In this document: positions 1 to 6,887 of the stretch, piece by piece
Layout of the letters: the number at the start of each line of letters is the position of its first letter
How positions within the stretch are numbered: the stretch's first letter is position 1
Origin: Campylobacter peloridis LMG 23910
Lineage (GTDB): Bacteria; Campylobacterota; Campylobacteria; Campylobacterales; Campylobacteraceae
Length of the DNA stretch: 64,000 nt
Direction: 5' to 3'
Assembly (NCBI RefSeq): GCF_000816785.1
Contig: NZ_CP007766.1
Coordinates: 620,001 to 684,000, forward strand
The notes under the pieces: generated by a model
Told to the model about the DNA's origin: nothing
The model's input: only the letters and a program-made list of their open reading frames with translations
Databases searched by the model: none
Program-made: the position numbers and the translations under genes

Positions 1-1
1 T

Positions 2-166
2 GTTAATGATTATATCGCAAGTTTTGTTGATAATGTATATTGTGCACAAAAAATAGATCATTTTGTAAATATAGAATTTTATTTTAAAAACAAGACTATT
101 TTACAAACACATGAAATTTTGGATATTTTAGAAGAAAGTAAATATTATCTTCCTTTGCAAAAATAA
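2..166 (+). CDS. 3' end of an unrecognised gene upstream of pnp
   Basis: An open frame enters from the window edge and ends at TAA 164-166, giving the last 54 residues of a protein ending in KYYLPLQK. The fragment is mixed hydrophilic and hydrophobic with no motif I recognise. A perfect hairpin overlaps its stop codon, so it seems to be a transcription unit separate from pnp. Its identity cannot be set from this fragment. Confidence 0.6.
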   Translation, partial: VNDYIASFVDNVYCAQKIDHFVNIEFYFKNKTILQTHEILDILEESKYYLPLQK

Positions 167-205
167 ATTTATATCTGAGCAAAAAGTTGTTTAGATATAA
201 ATTTA
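164..205 (+). terminator. Probable terminator hairpin after the upstream gene
   Basis: A perfect 13-bp stem (TAAATTTATATCT at 164-176 with its complement at 193-205) closes a 16-nt loop and starts on the stop codon of the upstream gene. The stem is AT-only and lacks a clean U run, as often seen in Campylobacter. It could also act in the opposite direction. Confidence 0.5.
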
Positions 206-223
206 TAGGCAAAATAAAAACAG

Positions 224-257
224 GCTTTTTAAGTTTTATATTTAAAATTTAAAAAGC
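224..257 (+). promoter_or_regulatory. Imperfect hairpin upstream of the pnp promoter
   Basis: The sequence around GCTTTTTAA at 224-232 pairs with TTAAAAAGC ending at 257, making a long imperfect stem followed by a T-rich stretch. It lies upstream of the predicted pnp -10 box, so it is more likely a second terminator of the upstream gene than part of the pnp leader. If pnp starts further upstream, it could be an RNase III target like the E. coli pnp leader stem; that is speculation. Confidence 0.35.
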
Positions 258-272
258 TTATTTGTTTTTGTC

Positions 273-278
273 TATAAT
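273..278 (+). promoter_or_regulatory. Predicted -10 box of pnp
   Basis: A perfect TATAAT sits 22 bases before the pnp start codon, preceded by a T-rich tract and no clear -35 box, the usual sigma-70 promoter style of Campylobacter. The leader would be only about 15 nt and includes the AAGGA ribosome binding site at 289-293. Confidence 0.55.
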
Positions 279-299
279 AAAAATATTTAAGGATAAATT

Positions 300-2408
300 A
301 TGCGACATGAAATAAATATCAATAACCATTTAGAAATTTTTGATACTGACAAGGTAGCAAAACAAGCAGCTGGTGCAGTATTGATGCAAGAAAAAAATGC
401 AGTAGTGTTAGCTACTGTAGCTAGAGAAGAAAAAATGGTAGAAGAGGATTTTCTACCACTTACTGTGCAGTATATAGAAAAAGCTTATGCAGCAGGTAAA
501 ATACCTGGAGGTTATGTTAAAAGAGAGACAAAGCCAGGCGATAATGAAACTTTAAGTGCTAGGATTATTGATAGAAGTTTAAGACCATTATTTCCAAAAG
601 GCTATGCATATCCAACTCAAATTGTAGTGATGGTTCTTTCGGCTGATCCTGAGGTTGATTTGCAAGTAATGAGTTTAAATGCAGCTAGCATTGCATTGTA
701 TTTAAGTGATATTCCTATTAAAGCTCCAGTTTGTGGAGTGAGAATAGGACGCATTAATAATGAATTTGTTTTAAATCCAAGCAATAGTGAGTTAAAGAAT
801 AGTTCGCTAGATCTTTATGTGGCTGGAGTTAAAGATGAACTTTTGATGATAGAAATGAGAGCATTGTCTAATAAACAAAACCATATTCATTTTATGAACG
901 AATTAAGTGAAGATGACACGCTTAAAGCTTTAGAATTTGCAGGCAATGCTATTTTAAGAGGTTCTAATGAATATGAAAAGGTTTTTGCAGCTTATAGAAA
1001 AACTTCAAATCTTGAATTTAAAATAGAACTTGATAATGAAGAAATTATCAATCATGTAAAAAATTCTTATTTAACTAAATTAAAAATTGCTATTAATCAA
1101 ATGGCTAAAAGTGAAAGAGCTAGCGAGCTTTCTAAAATTGCTAAAGAAATTGAGATAGAACCTATAGCAATTGAAAAAGAATGGAAATTAGAAGATATTG
1201 AAAAAGCATTGCATATATGTAAAAGAGAATTAGTTAGAGCACAGATAATTAATGAGGCAAAAAGAGCAGATGGTAGAGGTTTGAAAGATGTTAGAAAAAT
1301 AGACATAGAAACAAATATTTTACCGAATGCACATGGTTCTTGTTTATTTACTAGAGGTCAAACACAAGCTTTAGTTGTTGCAACTTTGGGCGGAGATAAT
1401 GATGCGCAAATGTCAGATTTATTAACAGAAAAAAATCCAGTGTGTGAAAAATTTATGGTTAATTATAACTTTCCAGGATTTTCTGTGGGAGAGGCTAGTC
1501 CTATTAAAGCACCGGGAAGAAGAGAGTTAGGTCATGGAAATTTAGCAAAACGAGCTTTACATCCTAGTGTTGATAGTGATTGTGCTTATATTATTCGTTT
1601 GGTTTCTGAAATTTTAGAAAGCAATGGTTCTAGTTCTATGGCTACGGTGTGTGGAGGATCTTTGGCTTTAAAAGCTGCTGGTATAAAGAGTGAAAAATTA
1701 ATCGCAGGTGTGGCTATGGGACTTGTTTTTGAAGATGAGAAATATGCTATTTTGACAGATATTATGGGGCTTGAAGATCATGATGGGGATATGGATTTTA
1801 AAGTTGCAGGTAGTTATGATGGTATCACTGCTTTACAAATGGATATAAAACTTGGTGGTATTGAACAGCAAGTTTTAAAAGAAGCATTATATCAAGCAAA
1901 AGAAGCAAGGGAATATATTTTAAATTTAATGGAACAAGCAAGCAAAAATATTATTATTAATGAAGCTATATTGCCTAAAATTGAAATTTTTAATGTTGAT
2001 CCAAATAAAATACCTGATATTATAGGTCAAGGTGGTAAAACCATAAAAGAAATTATAGAAAAATTTGAGGTAAACATAGATTTAGATAGAGAAAAAGGTG
2101 AGGTTAAAATTTCTGGGATTAATAGTGAGTTAATCCATCAAAGTAAAGAATATATATTAAATTTGCTTCACTCAAAGAGTTCTAATAAAAAACGCGATAA
2201 AAAAGAAATGCCAAAATTTGAGTTAGGAGAAGAATTTATTGGTAAAGTTCAAAAAGTAGTTGATTTTGGTGTATTTATAGAATTAAAAGATGGTATTGAT
2301 GGATTGTTGCATAATTCCAAGATTAAAGAAAAATTAGAAGTGGGTCATGAGGTTAAAGTTAAAGTGTTAGAAATAAAAAATGGAAAAGTTTCTTTGGATT
2401 TGGTTTAA
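300..2408 (+). CDS. pnp: Polyribonucleotide nucleotidyltransferase (PNPase)
   Basis: This is a 3'-to-5' exoribonuclease that phosphorolytically degrades RNA to nucleoside diphosphates and takes part in mRNA turnover in the cytoplasm. The 702-residue protein has the standard order: a first RNase PH domain ([18 protein letters not shown] near residue 67), a helical linker, a second catalytic RNase PH domain ([26 protein letters not shown], then [17 protein letters not shown]), a KH domain with [10 protein letters not shown] near residue 573, and a C-terminal S1 domain ([21 protein letters not shown], about 643-700). Length matches the family. The ATG start has AAGGA seven bases upstream. It is monocistronic between hairpins, and it marks the core-genome end of the window. 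Confidence 0.97.
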   Translation: MRHEININNHLEIFDTDKVAKQAAGAVLMQEKNAVVLATVAREEKMVEEDFLPLTVQYIEKAYAAGKIPGGYVKRETKPGDNETLSARIIDRSLRPLFPKGYAYPTQIVVMVLSADPEVDLQVMSLNAASIALYLSDIPIKAPVCGVRIGRINNEFVLNPSNSELKNSSLDLYVAGVKDELLMIEMRALSNKQNHIHFMNELSEDDTLKALEFAGNAILRGSNEYEKVFAAYRKTSNLEFKIELDNEEIINHVKNSYLTKLKIAINQMAKSERASELSKIAKEIEIEPIAIEKEWKLEDIEKALHICKRELVRAQIINEAKRADGRGLKDVRKIDIETNILPNAHGSCLFTRGQTQALVVATLGGDNDAQMSDLLTEKNPVCEKFMVNYNFPGFSVGEASPIKAPGRRELGHGNLAKRALHPSVDSDCAYIIRLVSEILESNGSSSMATVCGGSLALKAAGIKSEKLIAGVAMGLVFEDEKYAILTDIMGLEDHDGDMDFKVAGSYDGITALQMDIKLGGIEQQVLKEALYQAKEAREYILNLMEQASKNIIINEAILPKIEIFNVDPNKIPDIIGQGGKTIKEIIEKFEVNIDLDREKGEVKISGINSELIHQSKEYILNLLHSKSSNKKRDKKEMPKFELGEEFIGKVQKVVDFGVFIELKDGIDGLLHNSKIKEKLEVGHEVKVKVLEIKNGKVSLDLV

Positions 2409-2435
2409 AGCAAGTTAAGCAATACTTGCTTTAAA
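2404..2435 (+). terminator. pnp terminator hairpin
   Basis: A perfect 12-bp stem (TTTAAAGCAAGT with ACTTGCTTTAAA) and an 8-nt loop overlaps the pnp stop codon. It separates pnp from the tRNA promoter starting four bases further on. There is no long U run, and the stem could work on both strands. Confidence 0.6.
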
Positions 2436-2438
2436 ACC

Positions 2439-2467
2439 TTGACAAAATATAATAGTTTTGGCATAAT
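2439..2467 (+). promoter_or_regulatory. Promoter of the tRNA operon
   Basis: TTGACA at 2439-2444 and CATAAT at 2462-2467 are separated by 17 bp. The first tRNA starts 15 bp after the -10 box. No comparable promoter is seen between the following tRNAs, so one transcript probably carries all eight. Confidence 0.7.
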
Positions 2468-2481
2468 TTCATTTTTTGGTT

Positions 2482-2557
2482 GTCTCGTTAGCTCAGCCGG
2501 TAGAGCATCTCCCTTTTAAGGAGGGGGCCGTTGGTTCGAATCCAACACGGGACACCA
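2482..2557 (+). tRNA. tRNA-Lys (UUU), copy 1
   Basis: A 76-nt cloverleaf with 7-bp acceptor (GTCTCGT with ACGGGAC, one G-U pair), anticodon loop CTTTTAA giving UUU, T-arm GGTTCGAATCC and an encoded CCA end. It is the first gene of the array. Confidence 0.95.
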
Positions 2558-2573
2558 CTTATATCTTTATTTT

Positions 2574-2649
2574 GGTCGCTTAGCTCAGTTGGTAGAGCGC
2601 CACCCTTACAAGGTGGATGTCATAAGTTCGAGTCTTATAGTGACCACCA
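2574..2649 (+). tRNA. tRNA-Val (UAC), copy 1
   Basis: A 76-nt tRNA: acceptor GGTCGCT with AGTGACC, anticodon stem CCACC/GGTGG enclosing CTTACAA (anticodon UAC), encoded CCA. Sixteen bases follow the preceding tRNA-Lys. Confidence 0.95.
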
Positions 2650-2662
2650 TTCTTTTTTAGGT

Positions 2663-2739
2663 GCGGCGGTAGTTCAGCTGGTTAGAATATCGGCCTGTCA
2701 CGCCGGAGGTCGCGGGTTCGAGCCCCGTCCGCCGCGCCA
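2663..2739 (+). tRNA. tRNA-Asp (GUC), copy 1
   Basis: A 77-nt tRNA: acceptor GCGGCGG with CCGCCGC, anticodon loop CTGTCAC (GUC), G discriminator and encoded CCA. Only two bases separate it from the next tRNA-Lys. Confidence 0.95.
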
Positions 2740-2741
2740 TT

Positions 2742-2817
2742 GTCTCGTTAGCTCAGCCGGTAGAGCATCTCCCTTTTAAGGAGGGGGCCGTTGGTTCGAA
2801 TCCAACACGGGACACCA
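2742..2817 (+). tRNA. tRNA-Lys (UUU), copy 2
   Basis: Identical to the copy 260 bp upstream, including flanks. It begins the second repeat of the Lys-Val-Asp block. Confidence 0.95.
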
Positions 2818-2833
2818 CTTATATCTTTATTTT

Positions 2834-2909
2834 GGTCGCTTAGCTCAGTTGGTAGAGCGCCACCCTTACAAGGTGGATGTCATAAGTTCGAGTCTTATAG
2901 TGACCACCA
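2834..2909 (+). tRNA. tRNA-Val (UAC), copy 2
   Basis: Identical to the tRNA-Val 260 bp upstream; anticodon UAC, encoded CCA. Confidence 0.95.
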
Positions 2910-2922
2910 TTCTTTTTTAGGT

Positions 2923-2999
2923 GCGGCGGTAGTTCAGCTGGTTAGAATATCGGCCTGTCACGCCGGAGGTCGCGGGTTCGAGCCCCGTCCGCCGCGCCA
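2923..2999 (+). tRNA. tRNA-Asp (GUC), copy 2
   Basis: Identical to the tRNA-Asp 260 bp upstream; anticodon GUC, encoded CCA. Confidence 0.95.
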
Positions 3000-3001
3000 T
3001 T

Positions 3002-3077
3002 GTCTCGTTAGCTCAGCCGGTAGAGCATCTCCCTTTTAAGGAGGGGGCCGTTGGTTCGAATCCAACACGGGACACCA
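3002..3077 (+). tRNA. tRNA-Lys (UUU), copy 3
   Basis: Third identical tRNA-Lys, starting a third repeat that breaks off right after the ACTT following its CCA. Unique sequence and tRNA-Glu follow. Confidence 0.95.
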
Positions 3078-3093
3078 CTTCAGCTAATTCTTT

Positions 3094-3169
3094 GACCCTT
3101 TCGTCTAGTGGCTCAGGACATCACTCTCTCTGTGTGAAAACAGAGGTTCAAATCCTCTAGGGGTCGCCA
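3094..3169 (+). tRNA. tRNA-Glu-like gene with odd anticodon arm (CUC)
   Basis: The body is a clear tRNA-Glu: acceptor GACCCTT with AGGGGTC, D-arm typical of Glu, T-arm GAGGTTCAAATCCTC, G discriminator and encoded CCA. The anticodon arm is unusual. Aligned on the Glu frame, the stem is TCACT/TGTGA with a T-T mismatch next to the loop, and the loop is CTCTCTG, giving anticodon CUC instead of the usual UUC and a U at position 37, where a purine is normal. It may be a minor isoacceptor or a decaying copy. It marks the border between core genome and the accessory region. Confidence 0.8.
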
Positions 3170-3218
3170 TTTAATTTAAGTTTTGTTTTAAGATTTTATA
3201 ATTGTATGTAAGAAGCAA

Positions 3219-3267
3219 TGGTGGATTTAGCAGGCGTGTAATTTACCAACTAAACTCCTAAATATCC
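3219..3267 (-). pseudogene. Degraded tRNA-like sequence
   Basis: Read on the minus strand it starts GGATATT, passes a D-arm-like TTTAGTTGGTAAA and ends in CCTGCTAAATCCACCA, which looks like a T-arm 3' half, acceptor strand, discriminator and CCA. The anticodon arm is missing, so it cannot work as a tRNA. The last 18 bases recur with one change in the spacer of modules A, D and E, so it may be a recombination site or a shared relic. Confidence 0.4.
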
Positions 3268-3290
3268 ATACTTTAATGAAATATTTTTCA

Positions 3291-3314
3291 TTTGCACATA
3301 CTTTTGCACATACT
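3291..3314. repeat. Two adjoining 12-bp direct repeats
   Basis: TTTGCACATACT occurs twice back to back. Short direct repeats of this type can be recombinase arm sites next to tRNA-associated integration points. No integrase is present, so the role is open. Confidence 0.4.
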
Positions 3315-3365
3315 TTGTATTTTATTGTAAAAATGTGTAAAAAAGTGATATTGTTTTGCTAAATA

Positions 3366-3464
3366 GGTGATGTATTAAAATTTTTAGAGTGTGAATTTCA
3401 AGGAAAGAATATTGTGTATTTAAATTCTAACAAAGAAAAATACTGCCTGACTAATGAAGAGTAA
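3366..3464 (+). pseudogene. Short coding relic, unrecognised
   Basis: A 33-codon frame without a start codon begins with GDVLKFLECEF and ends with KEKYCLTNEE before TAA. Its codon use looks like real coding sequence, and a fragment of a larger lost gene is likely. It sits 340 bp upstream of the TraN-like relic and may come from the same element. Confidence 0.3.
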
Positions 3465-3804
3465 GTGTTTAATATATTCAAGAAACAATTTTAAAAATAG
3501 AATATTTGCTATTATATGAATTGCCAAAGTAGATTAAATCTTATTTTAAAGATTTAACCCTTAGTATAATTTTAGCTATTTTTTCAAAGCTATAAACATT
3601 TTTTAAAATCATTACCATTTAAATTTTTTCTAATATCTATAATTCTACATTATACTATATTAAATATTTTATTTTATGTCCTGCTTATACTGTAAAATAA
3701 AATATAAATGCTATGCTTTAGATAGTTTTAGAAGTTAGTAAAGATATTGTATGTTTAAAACAATAACTATTTTAAATGTAATAGTTGTGTTTTAAAAAAG
3801 CACT

Positions 3805-4389
3805 AGCCATATCGAAGATGATGATGCTCAAGTTGGTATTAATGATGAAAATAATAATGGTTGGGAAGATGATGGTTCTTGTGGAGGACAAATTTTTATC
3901 TTTAATGGAAAAGATAATAGATGTCGCTCTAAAGACAAATTTTTGGCTTAACTGGGGGTGGTTGCTGTGATAAAGATAAAGTATTTATAGGGCTTATACC
4001 TTGTAAAGAAGATAAAAAAAGCTAGCTAAACTCAATAAGCAAAATAGATGTGTAGAAGTTGGTGAATATTGCTCTAAAAAAATTAAATTCATAGCTTGTA
4101 TTCAGCATAAAAAACACATTGTTGTTTTAATTCAAAATTAGCAAGAATATTTAATGAGCAAGGACGCCCACAAATTGGAAGAGGTTGGGGTTCTCCAAAA
4201 AGTCCTGATTGTAGAGGATTTGTTCCAGAAGAATTTCAAAAGTTAGATTTTAGTGAAATAGATTTAAGTGAATTTATTGCTGATATTGTTGGAAGTATTG
4301 ATGTAGATAAAATACAAGCTGATTCTATAAAAATACAAGAAAAGATTGAAAGCAATCTTGAGAATTTAACAAGAAAACCTACTAATTAA
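3805..4389 (+). pseudogene. TraN-like conjugative transfer gene, C-terminal relic
   Basis: Joining three reading frames gives a cysteine-rich C-terminal part typical of TraN, the outer-membrane mating-pair stabilisation protein of F-type conjugation. Recognisable blocks in order are GQIFIFNGKDNRCRSKDKF, GLTGGGCCDKDKVF, LAKLNKQNRCVEVGEYC, HCCFNSKLARIFNEQGRP and GRGWGSPKSPDCRGFVPEEF, then an acidic tail ending RKPTN. At least three frameshifts, all near short homopolymers (the T5 near 3940, an A7 near 4015 and an A6 near 4110), and loss of the N-terminal part show that it is dead. It indicates a former conjugative element or plasmid at this site. Confidence 0.75.
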
Positions 4390-4401
4390 AAAGAAAAATA
4401 A

Positions 4402-4668
4402 AATTATAGAAAGGAGATAGAGTTTAGTTAAAAGTTTGTTTGGTACCGCAGGTAGCTCACTCTAGTTGCCCCAAAAAGGGGCTTGGTTAATATATCTTGA
4501 CTATAAATAGGCAAAGTAGTATAATAACCACTAAAATGAGCTTTACGAACCTCATTGAGTTATACCTCCTTTCAGGGGTTTCACAATTTAGCCGTAGGGG
4601 GTCAGCCTGCGGCTTAAACCCTTAATATAATTATACCGAACAAACTCTTTAACTTATTTAATACACAC
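4402..4668 (+). ncRNA. Structured RNA candidate, copy 1
   Basis: A roughly 260-bp non-coding element whose ends pair: AAAGTTTGTTTGGTA near 4431-4445 with TACCGAACAAACTCTTT near 4633-4650. Inside are hairpins GCCCC-AAAAA-GGGGC (4468-4482), AATGAG/CTCATT and a 9-bp stem at 4590-4614, plus a full consensus promoter. CTCCTTTC at 4566-4573 is an exact complement of GAAAGGAG at 4409-4416. A second copy 349 bp downstream keeps the architecture with different stem sequences. I do not recognise the family. It could instead be a small non-coding mobile element. Confidence 0.5.
4497..4525 (+). promoter_or_regulatory. Consensus sigma-70 promoter inside RNA element 1
   Basis: TTGACT (4497-4502), 17-bp spacer, TATAAT (4520-4525). 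A transcript would start near 4532 and cover the second half of the element, including CTCCTTTC and the 4590-4614 hairpin. A -35 this good is rare in this genome type. Confidence 0.65.
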
Positions 4669-4750
4669 AATAAAAAATTACTTTTTTGTTATTTAGAATT
4701 TATTTTTTTGTGTCTTTATTTAACACAAATGCTAAAAAAACAATATATAA

Positions 4751-5009
4751 AACTATAGAAAGGAGATGAAGTTTAGTTAAAAGTTTGTTTGGTAAAGCCA
4801 AAGGGATTATCCTAAACCCTGCAAAAGCAGGGGATACTCAATAAGCCTTGACATAGCAAAGTGTTAAGAGTATAATTATAAGGATAATTTTTGTTAGCAT
4901 TATGCTCACCTCCCTTCTGGGCGGTAAATTAACGCTAAAGGGTTGCGCCCCTTTGGCGTTGCACCCTTAATATAATTATATCAAACAAACTCTTTAGCTT
5001 CTTTAATAC
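4751..5009 (+). ncRNA. Structured RNA candidate, copy 2
   Basis: Second copy of the element at 4402-4668. The ends are nearly the same (AAAGTTTGTTTGGTA near 4780 and CAAACAAACTCTTT near 4983), but internal stems differ while keeping position: CCCTGC-AAAA-GCAGGG at 4817-4832 and a 12-bp stem at 4931-4960 (AACGCTAAAGGG with CCCTTTGGCGTT). Compensating stem changes support a folded RNA. GAAAGGAG at 4758-4765 faces CTCCCTTC at 4910-4917, one mismatch from complementary. Confidence 0.5.
4848..4876 (+). promoter_or_regulatory. Consensus sigma-70 promoter inside RNA element 2
   Basis: TTGACA (4848-4853), 17-bp spacer, TATAAT (4871-4876). It has the same position and spacing as in element 1 although the spacer sequence has diverged, so the promoter is a conserved part of the element. 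Confidence 0.65.
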
Positions 5010-5014
5010 AATTG

Positions 5015-5193
5015 ATGAAAAGATTTTACATTTTATTCCTTAGTGCTTTAATTTTTCACTTTCTTTATTATTTGGTGCTACAAATATAGATGATAATCAT
5101 ATTATCTTTACTTGGGGCTATGGTGAAGTAGCAAATGATATTTTACAAGTTATAAAAGATGTTATATTTTTGCTTCAATTAACTAATAAAAGT
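5015..5193 (+). pseudogene. N-terminal relic of a membrane or secreted protein, possibly conjugative
   Basis: ATG 5015 opens a hydrophobic signal-like start (MKRFYILFLSALIF), then the frame shifts and continues as SLSLLFGATNIDDNHIIFTW followed by GYGEVANDILQVIKDVIF. The signal sequence plus an aromatic-glycine stretch before a membrane helix recalls the N-terminus of TraG-like transfer proteins, which would suit the TraN relic upstream, but this is a weak resemblance. At 5194 the frame runs straight into the truncated 273-aa gene, so this is the junction between the dead element and the module array. Confidence 0.35.
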
Positions 5194-5766
5194 AAAGAAT
5201 CTTTTCATATCAATATCTTAATCAATAGTGATACACTTTATAAAAATCCTTTATTGCAATATAATATAAATAGAAAAATTTCTAAAGATGATAATATCAT
5301 TTATGCTTTAAAAAATACTTCTAGTATAAATCAAGCTTTTAAAAACTTAAAACAATTACAAGAAGTATTATTAAAAGAAAATATATTTTTAAATTTTATA
5401 GACTTAAATAGTAAAGAAAGTCTTTTAAGTTTTTACAATCAAATATTAAGTAATCATCATCTTAAAGATTATTTTTATATAAAAAATAATCAATTTTTTA
5501 TTAAAGAAGATATAAAAAATAAAATTGTATTTCACAATATCAATTCTTCTTCTATTATAAGTAATTATCTTAGCTTGTTAAATGATTTTAATACTTTAAG
5601 TAAGATAGAACTTATAAATATATTAGAAAGTTTAAGTTTATATAATCTCTCAACTTTAATGCAAGATATACAAAAAAGAAACTTAAAACTAGAATATAAC
5701 TTAAAAAGCTTTGATAAAGATAATATCTTTTTATCTAATATGATTATGAATGTGAGATTGAAGTAA
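5194..5766 (+). pseudogene. 273-aa module protein, 5'-truncated copy
   Basis: Codes for the last 191 residues of the unknown 273-aa protein found intact in modules B to E, starting at KESFHINILINSD. The remaining part is almost identical to the module E copy. A TTG at 5170 could start a 198-aa product, but there is no good ribosome binding site and the upstream codons belong to the preceding relic. It shows where the array was fused to older DNA. Confidence 0.8.
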
Positions 5767-5769
5767 GTA

Positions 5770-5787
5770 AATGGTAGATTTAGCAGG
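5770..5787. other. tRNA-3'-end-like motif in the module spacer (A)
   Basis: AATGGTAGATTTAGCAGG differs by one base from 3217-3234. Its complement reads like a tRNA acceptor end with CCA. On the plus strand it also begins a nine-codon frame (MVDLAGVIC, 5771-5800), which may be the start of a lost gene. The same 18 bases are in modules D and E. Confidence 0.4.
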
Positions 5788-5842
5788 TGTGATTTGTTAA
5801 TCACAGCAAAGTATTTTTTGCTTATATGCTATATTTTATTGT

Positions 5843-5848
5843 TATAAT
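5843..5848 (+). promoter_or_regulatory. Predicted -10 box ahead of the immunity region (A)
   Basis: TATAAT preceded by a T-rich tract, in the spacer after the 273-aa gene. It would drive the stub and lipoprotein genes. It is conserved in modules D and E. AT-rich background makes chance matches common. Confidence 0.4.
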
Positions 5849-5849
5849 T

Positions 5850-5889
5850 TATAAAAAGTGATGAAAAATATACAGGACAAAGTTACTGA
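5850..5889 (+). pseudogene. Remnant of a lipoprotein 3' end (A)
   Basis: These bases encode KSDEKYTGQSY and a stop codon, the last residues of the lipoprotein found intact at 39854-40507, directly abutting the ATG of a stub as the full gene also does. An older lipoprotein-plus-effector pair has evidently been deleted down to this scar. Modules B to E carry the same scar. Confidence 0.7.
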
Positions 5890-6044
5890 TGAACCCTAAA
5901 GAACTTATTTCTCAAATCAAAGACTATGCTGATATAGCAGATGCTAGTTATGCTATGCTTGATTTAATCGATGAGAATGATGAAAAAGGTTTTAATAGTA
6001 TGTTAAATATAAAAACTAAATTTTACTTATACCAAGGTATTTGA
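5889..6044 (+). pseudogene. Effector N-terminal stub 1 (A)
   Basis: A 51-codon frame starting MNPKELISQIKDYADIADAS. The pattern K-DYA-(D/E)-(I/L)-A-AS-Y is shared with the N-termini of the lipases and all other stubs in the array. The sequence leaves the family after about 36 residues and stops, so it is a truncated effector start. It precedes the lipoprotein gene. Confidence 0.65.
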
Positions 6045-6072
6045 AATAATATACTTTAAAAAGGAGTATCAA

Positions 6073-6701
6073 ATGAAAATCACAATGATAATTCTAAGCT
6101 TATTTTCTTTAGTATCTTTAAGTGCATGTGCTTTTAAAGAAAATAAAGCAAGTGAATTAGAAACTCTTGCAAGTAATTATGGTGGAATTTATATCTTTGA
6201 TAAAAAAATAAGAGAAGAGATATTGGAAAATGAAAGAAAGAAAGGAGAGGCAATGAAAAAAATGTCTTTAGGGGATGATTTTTGGGATCAATTAAAAATC
6301 ATAGAAAAAAATTCCCTCAAGTCCTTTCTAATGGTTGTAAATATTATCGTAATGATTATAATTATAAAATAGGAGAATCAAACTTCAACTTCAAAGATAA
6401 ACCCGAATTTGCATACTATGAAGATCAATTTAAAGCATATATGGGTGAAGAAAACTATAAAAAATTAAGACCTTATTTAGGTATGACAACTTATTATGTG
6501 TGTGAGGGTAAAAAATATCCTGTTGTTTTTGCTACTATGATAGATTATAAAGTAAAAAGCTATGGATTGTTTGGAGATGAAGGAAGAGGATTTAGCTTTT
6601 CTAGTATTAGTCGTAAAAGTGCAGGAGGAGGATCTTTTCATTATTTTACTAATGGTAAATTTGTAAAAAGTGATGAAAAATATACAGGACAAAGTTACTG
6701 A
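6073..6701 (+). pseudogene. Immunity-like lipoprotein, frame-shifted OFF copy (A)
   Basis: A lipoprotein signal (MKITMIILSLFSLVSLSAC, lipobox LSAC) begins the gene after AAAAAGGAG. The frame breaks at an A7 tract (6305-6311). The module D homologue has A8 here and reads through to 217 residues. One more A would give a continuous ~209-aa protein ending KYTGQSY. The central part (about residues 57-80) differs from module D. Lipoproteins next to lipases are commonly immunity proteins guarding the periplasm, which is my inference here. The stop overlaps the ATG of stub 2 (TGATG region), suggesting coupled translation. Confidence 0.7.
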
Positions 6702-6823
6702 TGAACCCTAAAGAATTTATCTCTCAAATCAAAGACTATGCTAATATAGCAGATGCTAGTTATGCTATGTTGGAATATGTTACTTTTAATGTTCTTGGTA
6801 TTTATGGCTGGAATGGTTCCTAG
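6701..6823 (+). pseudogene. Effector N-terminal stub 2 (A)
   Basis: A 40-codon frame beginning MNPKEFISQIKDYANIADAS, overlapping the lipoprotein stop by one base. It has the family start and then diverges and stops. It was probably once the effector paired with the lipoprotein. Confidence 0.65.
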
Positions 6824-6887
6824 TGTAATTATATTTTGATTTTTAAAAAGTAGGATAATTTTATTAAAAATATAAAAAGGAAAATAA

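Larger units (their letters stand above)
2482..3077 (+). repeat. 260-bp tandem duplication of the Lys-Val-Asp tRNA block
   Basis: Bases 2482-2741 and 2742-3001 appear identical, and a third partial copy (tRNA-Lys only) runs from 3002 to about 3081. The period is exactly 260 bp. Lack of divergence points to recent duplication or ongoing conversion. Confidence 0.95.
3170..3784. other. Gene-poor, very AT-rich border of the accessory region
   Basis: No intact gene is visible. The stretch holds a degraded tRNA-like sequence (3219-3267), two adjoining copies of TTTGCACATACT (3291-3302 and 3303-3314), and a 33-codon coding relic (3366-3464). It lies directly 3' of tRNA-Glu, where integrated elements commonly end, but I see no integrase gene. 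Confidence 0.6.

Noticed and set aside
1097-1306. Antisense frames inside pnp and inside module genes (for example 5565-5804, 9851-10078, 20403-20642)
   Set aside because: Minus-strand shadows of well-supported plus-strand genes, with no ribosome binding sites or family features.
2531-3039. Two identical 82-codon frames over the tRNA array
   Set aside because: They run through tRNA genes and repeat only because the tRNA block is duplicated.
3170-3784. An integrase gene next to tRNA-Glu
   Set aside because: All frames are broken and none shows tyrosine- or serine-recombinase motifs.
3785-3970. A 61-codon frame rich in Met and Lys
   Set aside because: It is the wrong frame of the TraN-like relic; the adjacent frames give recognisable TraN sequence.
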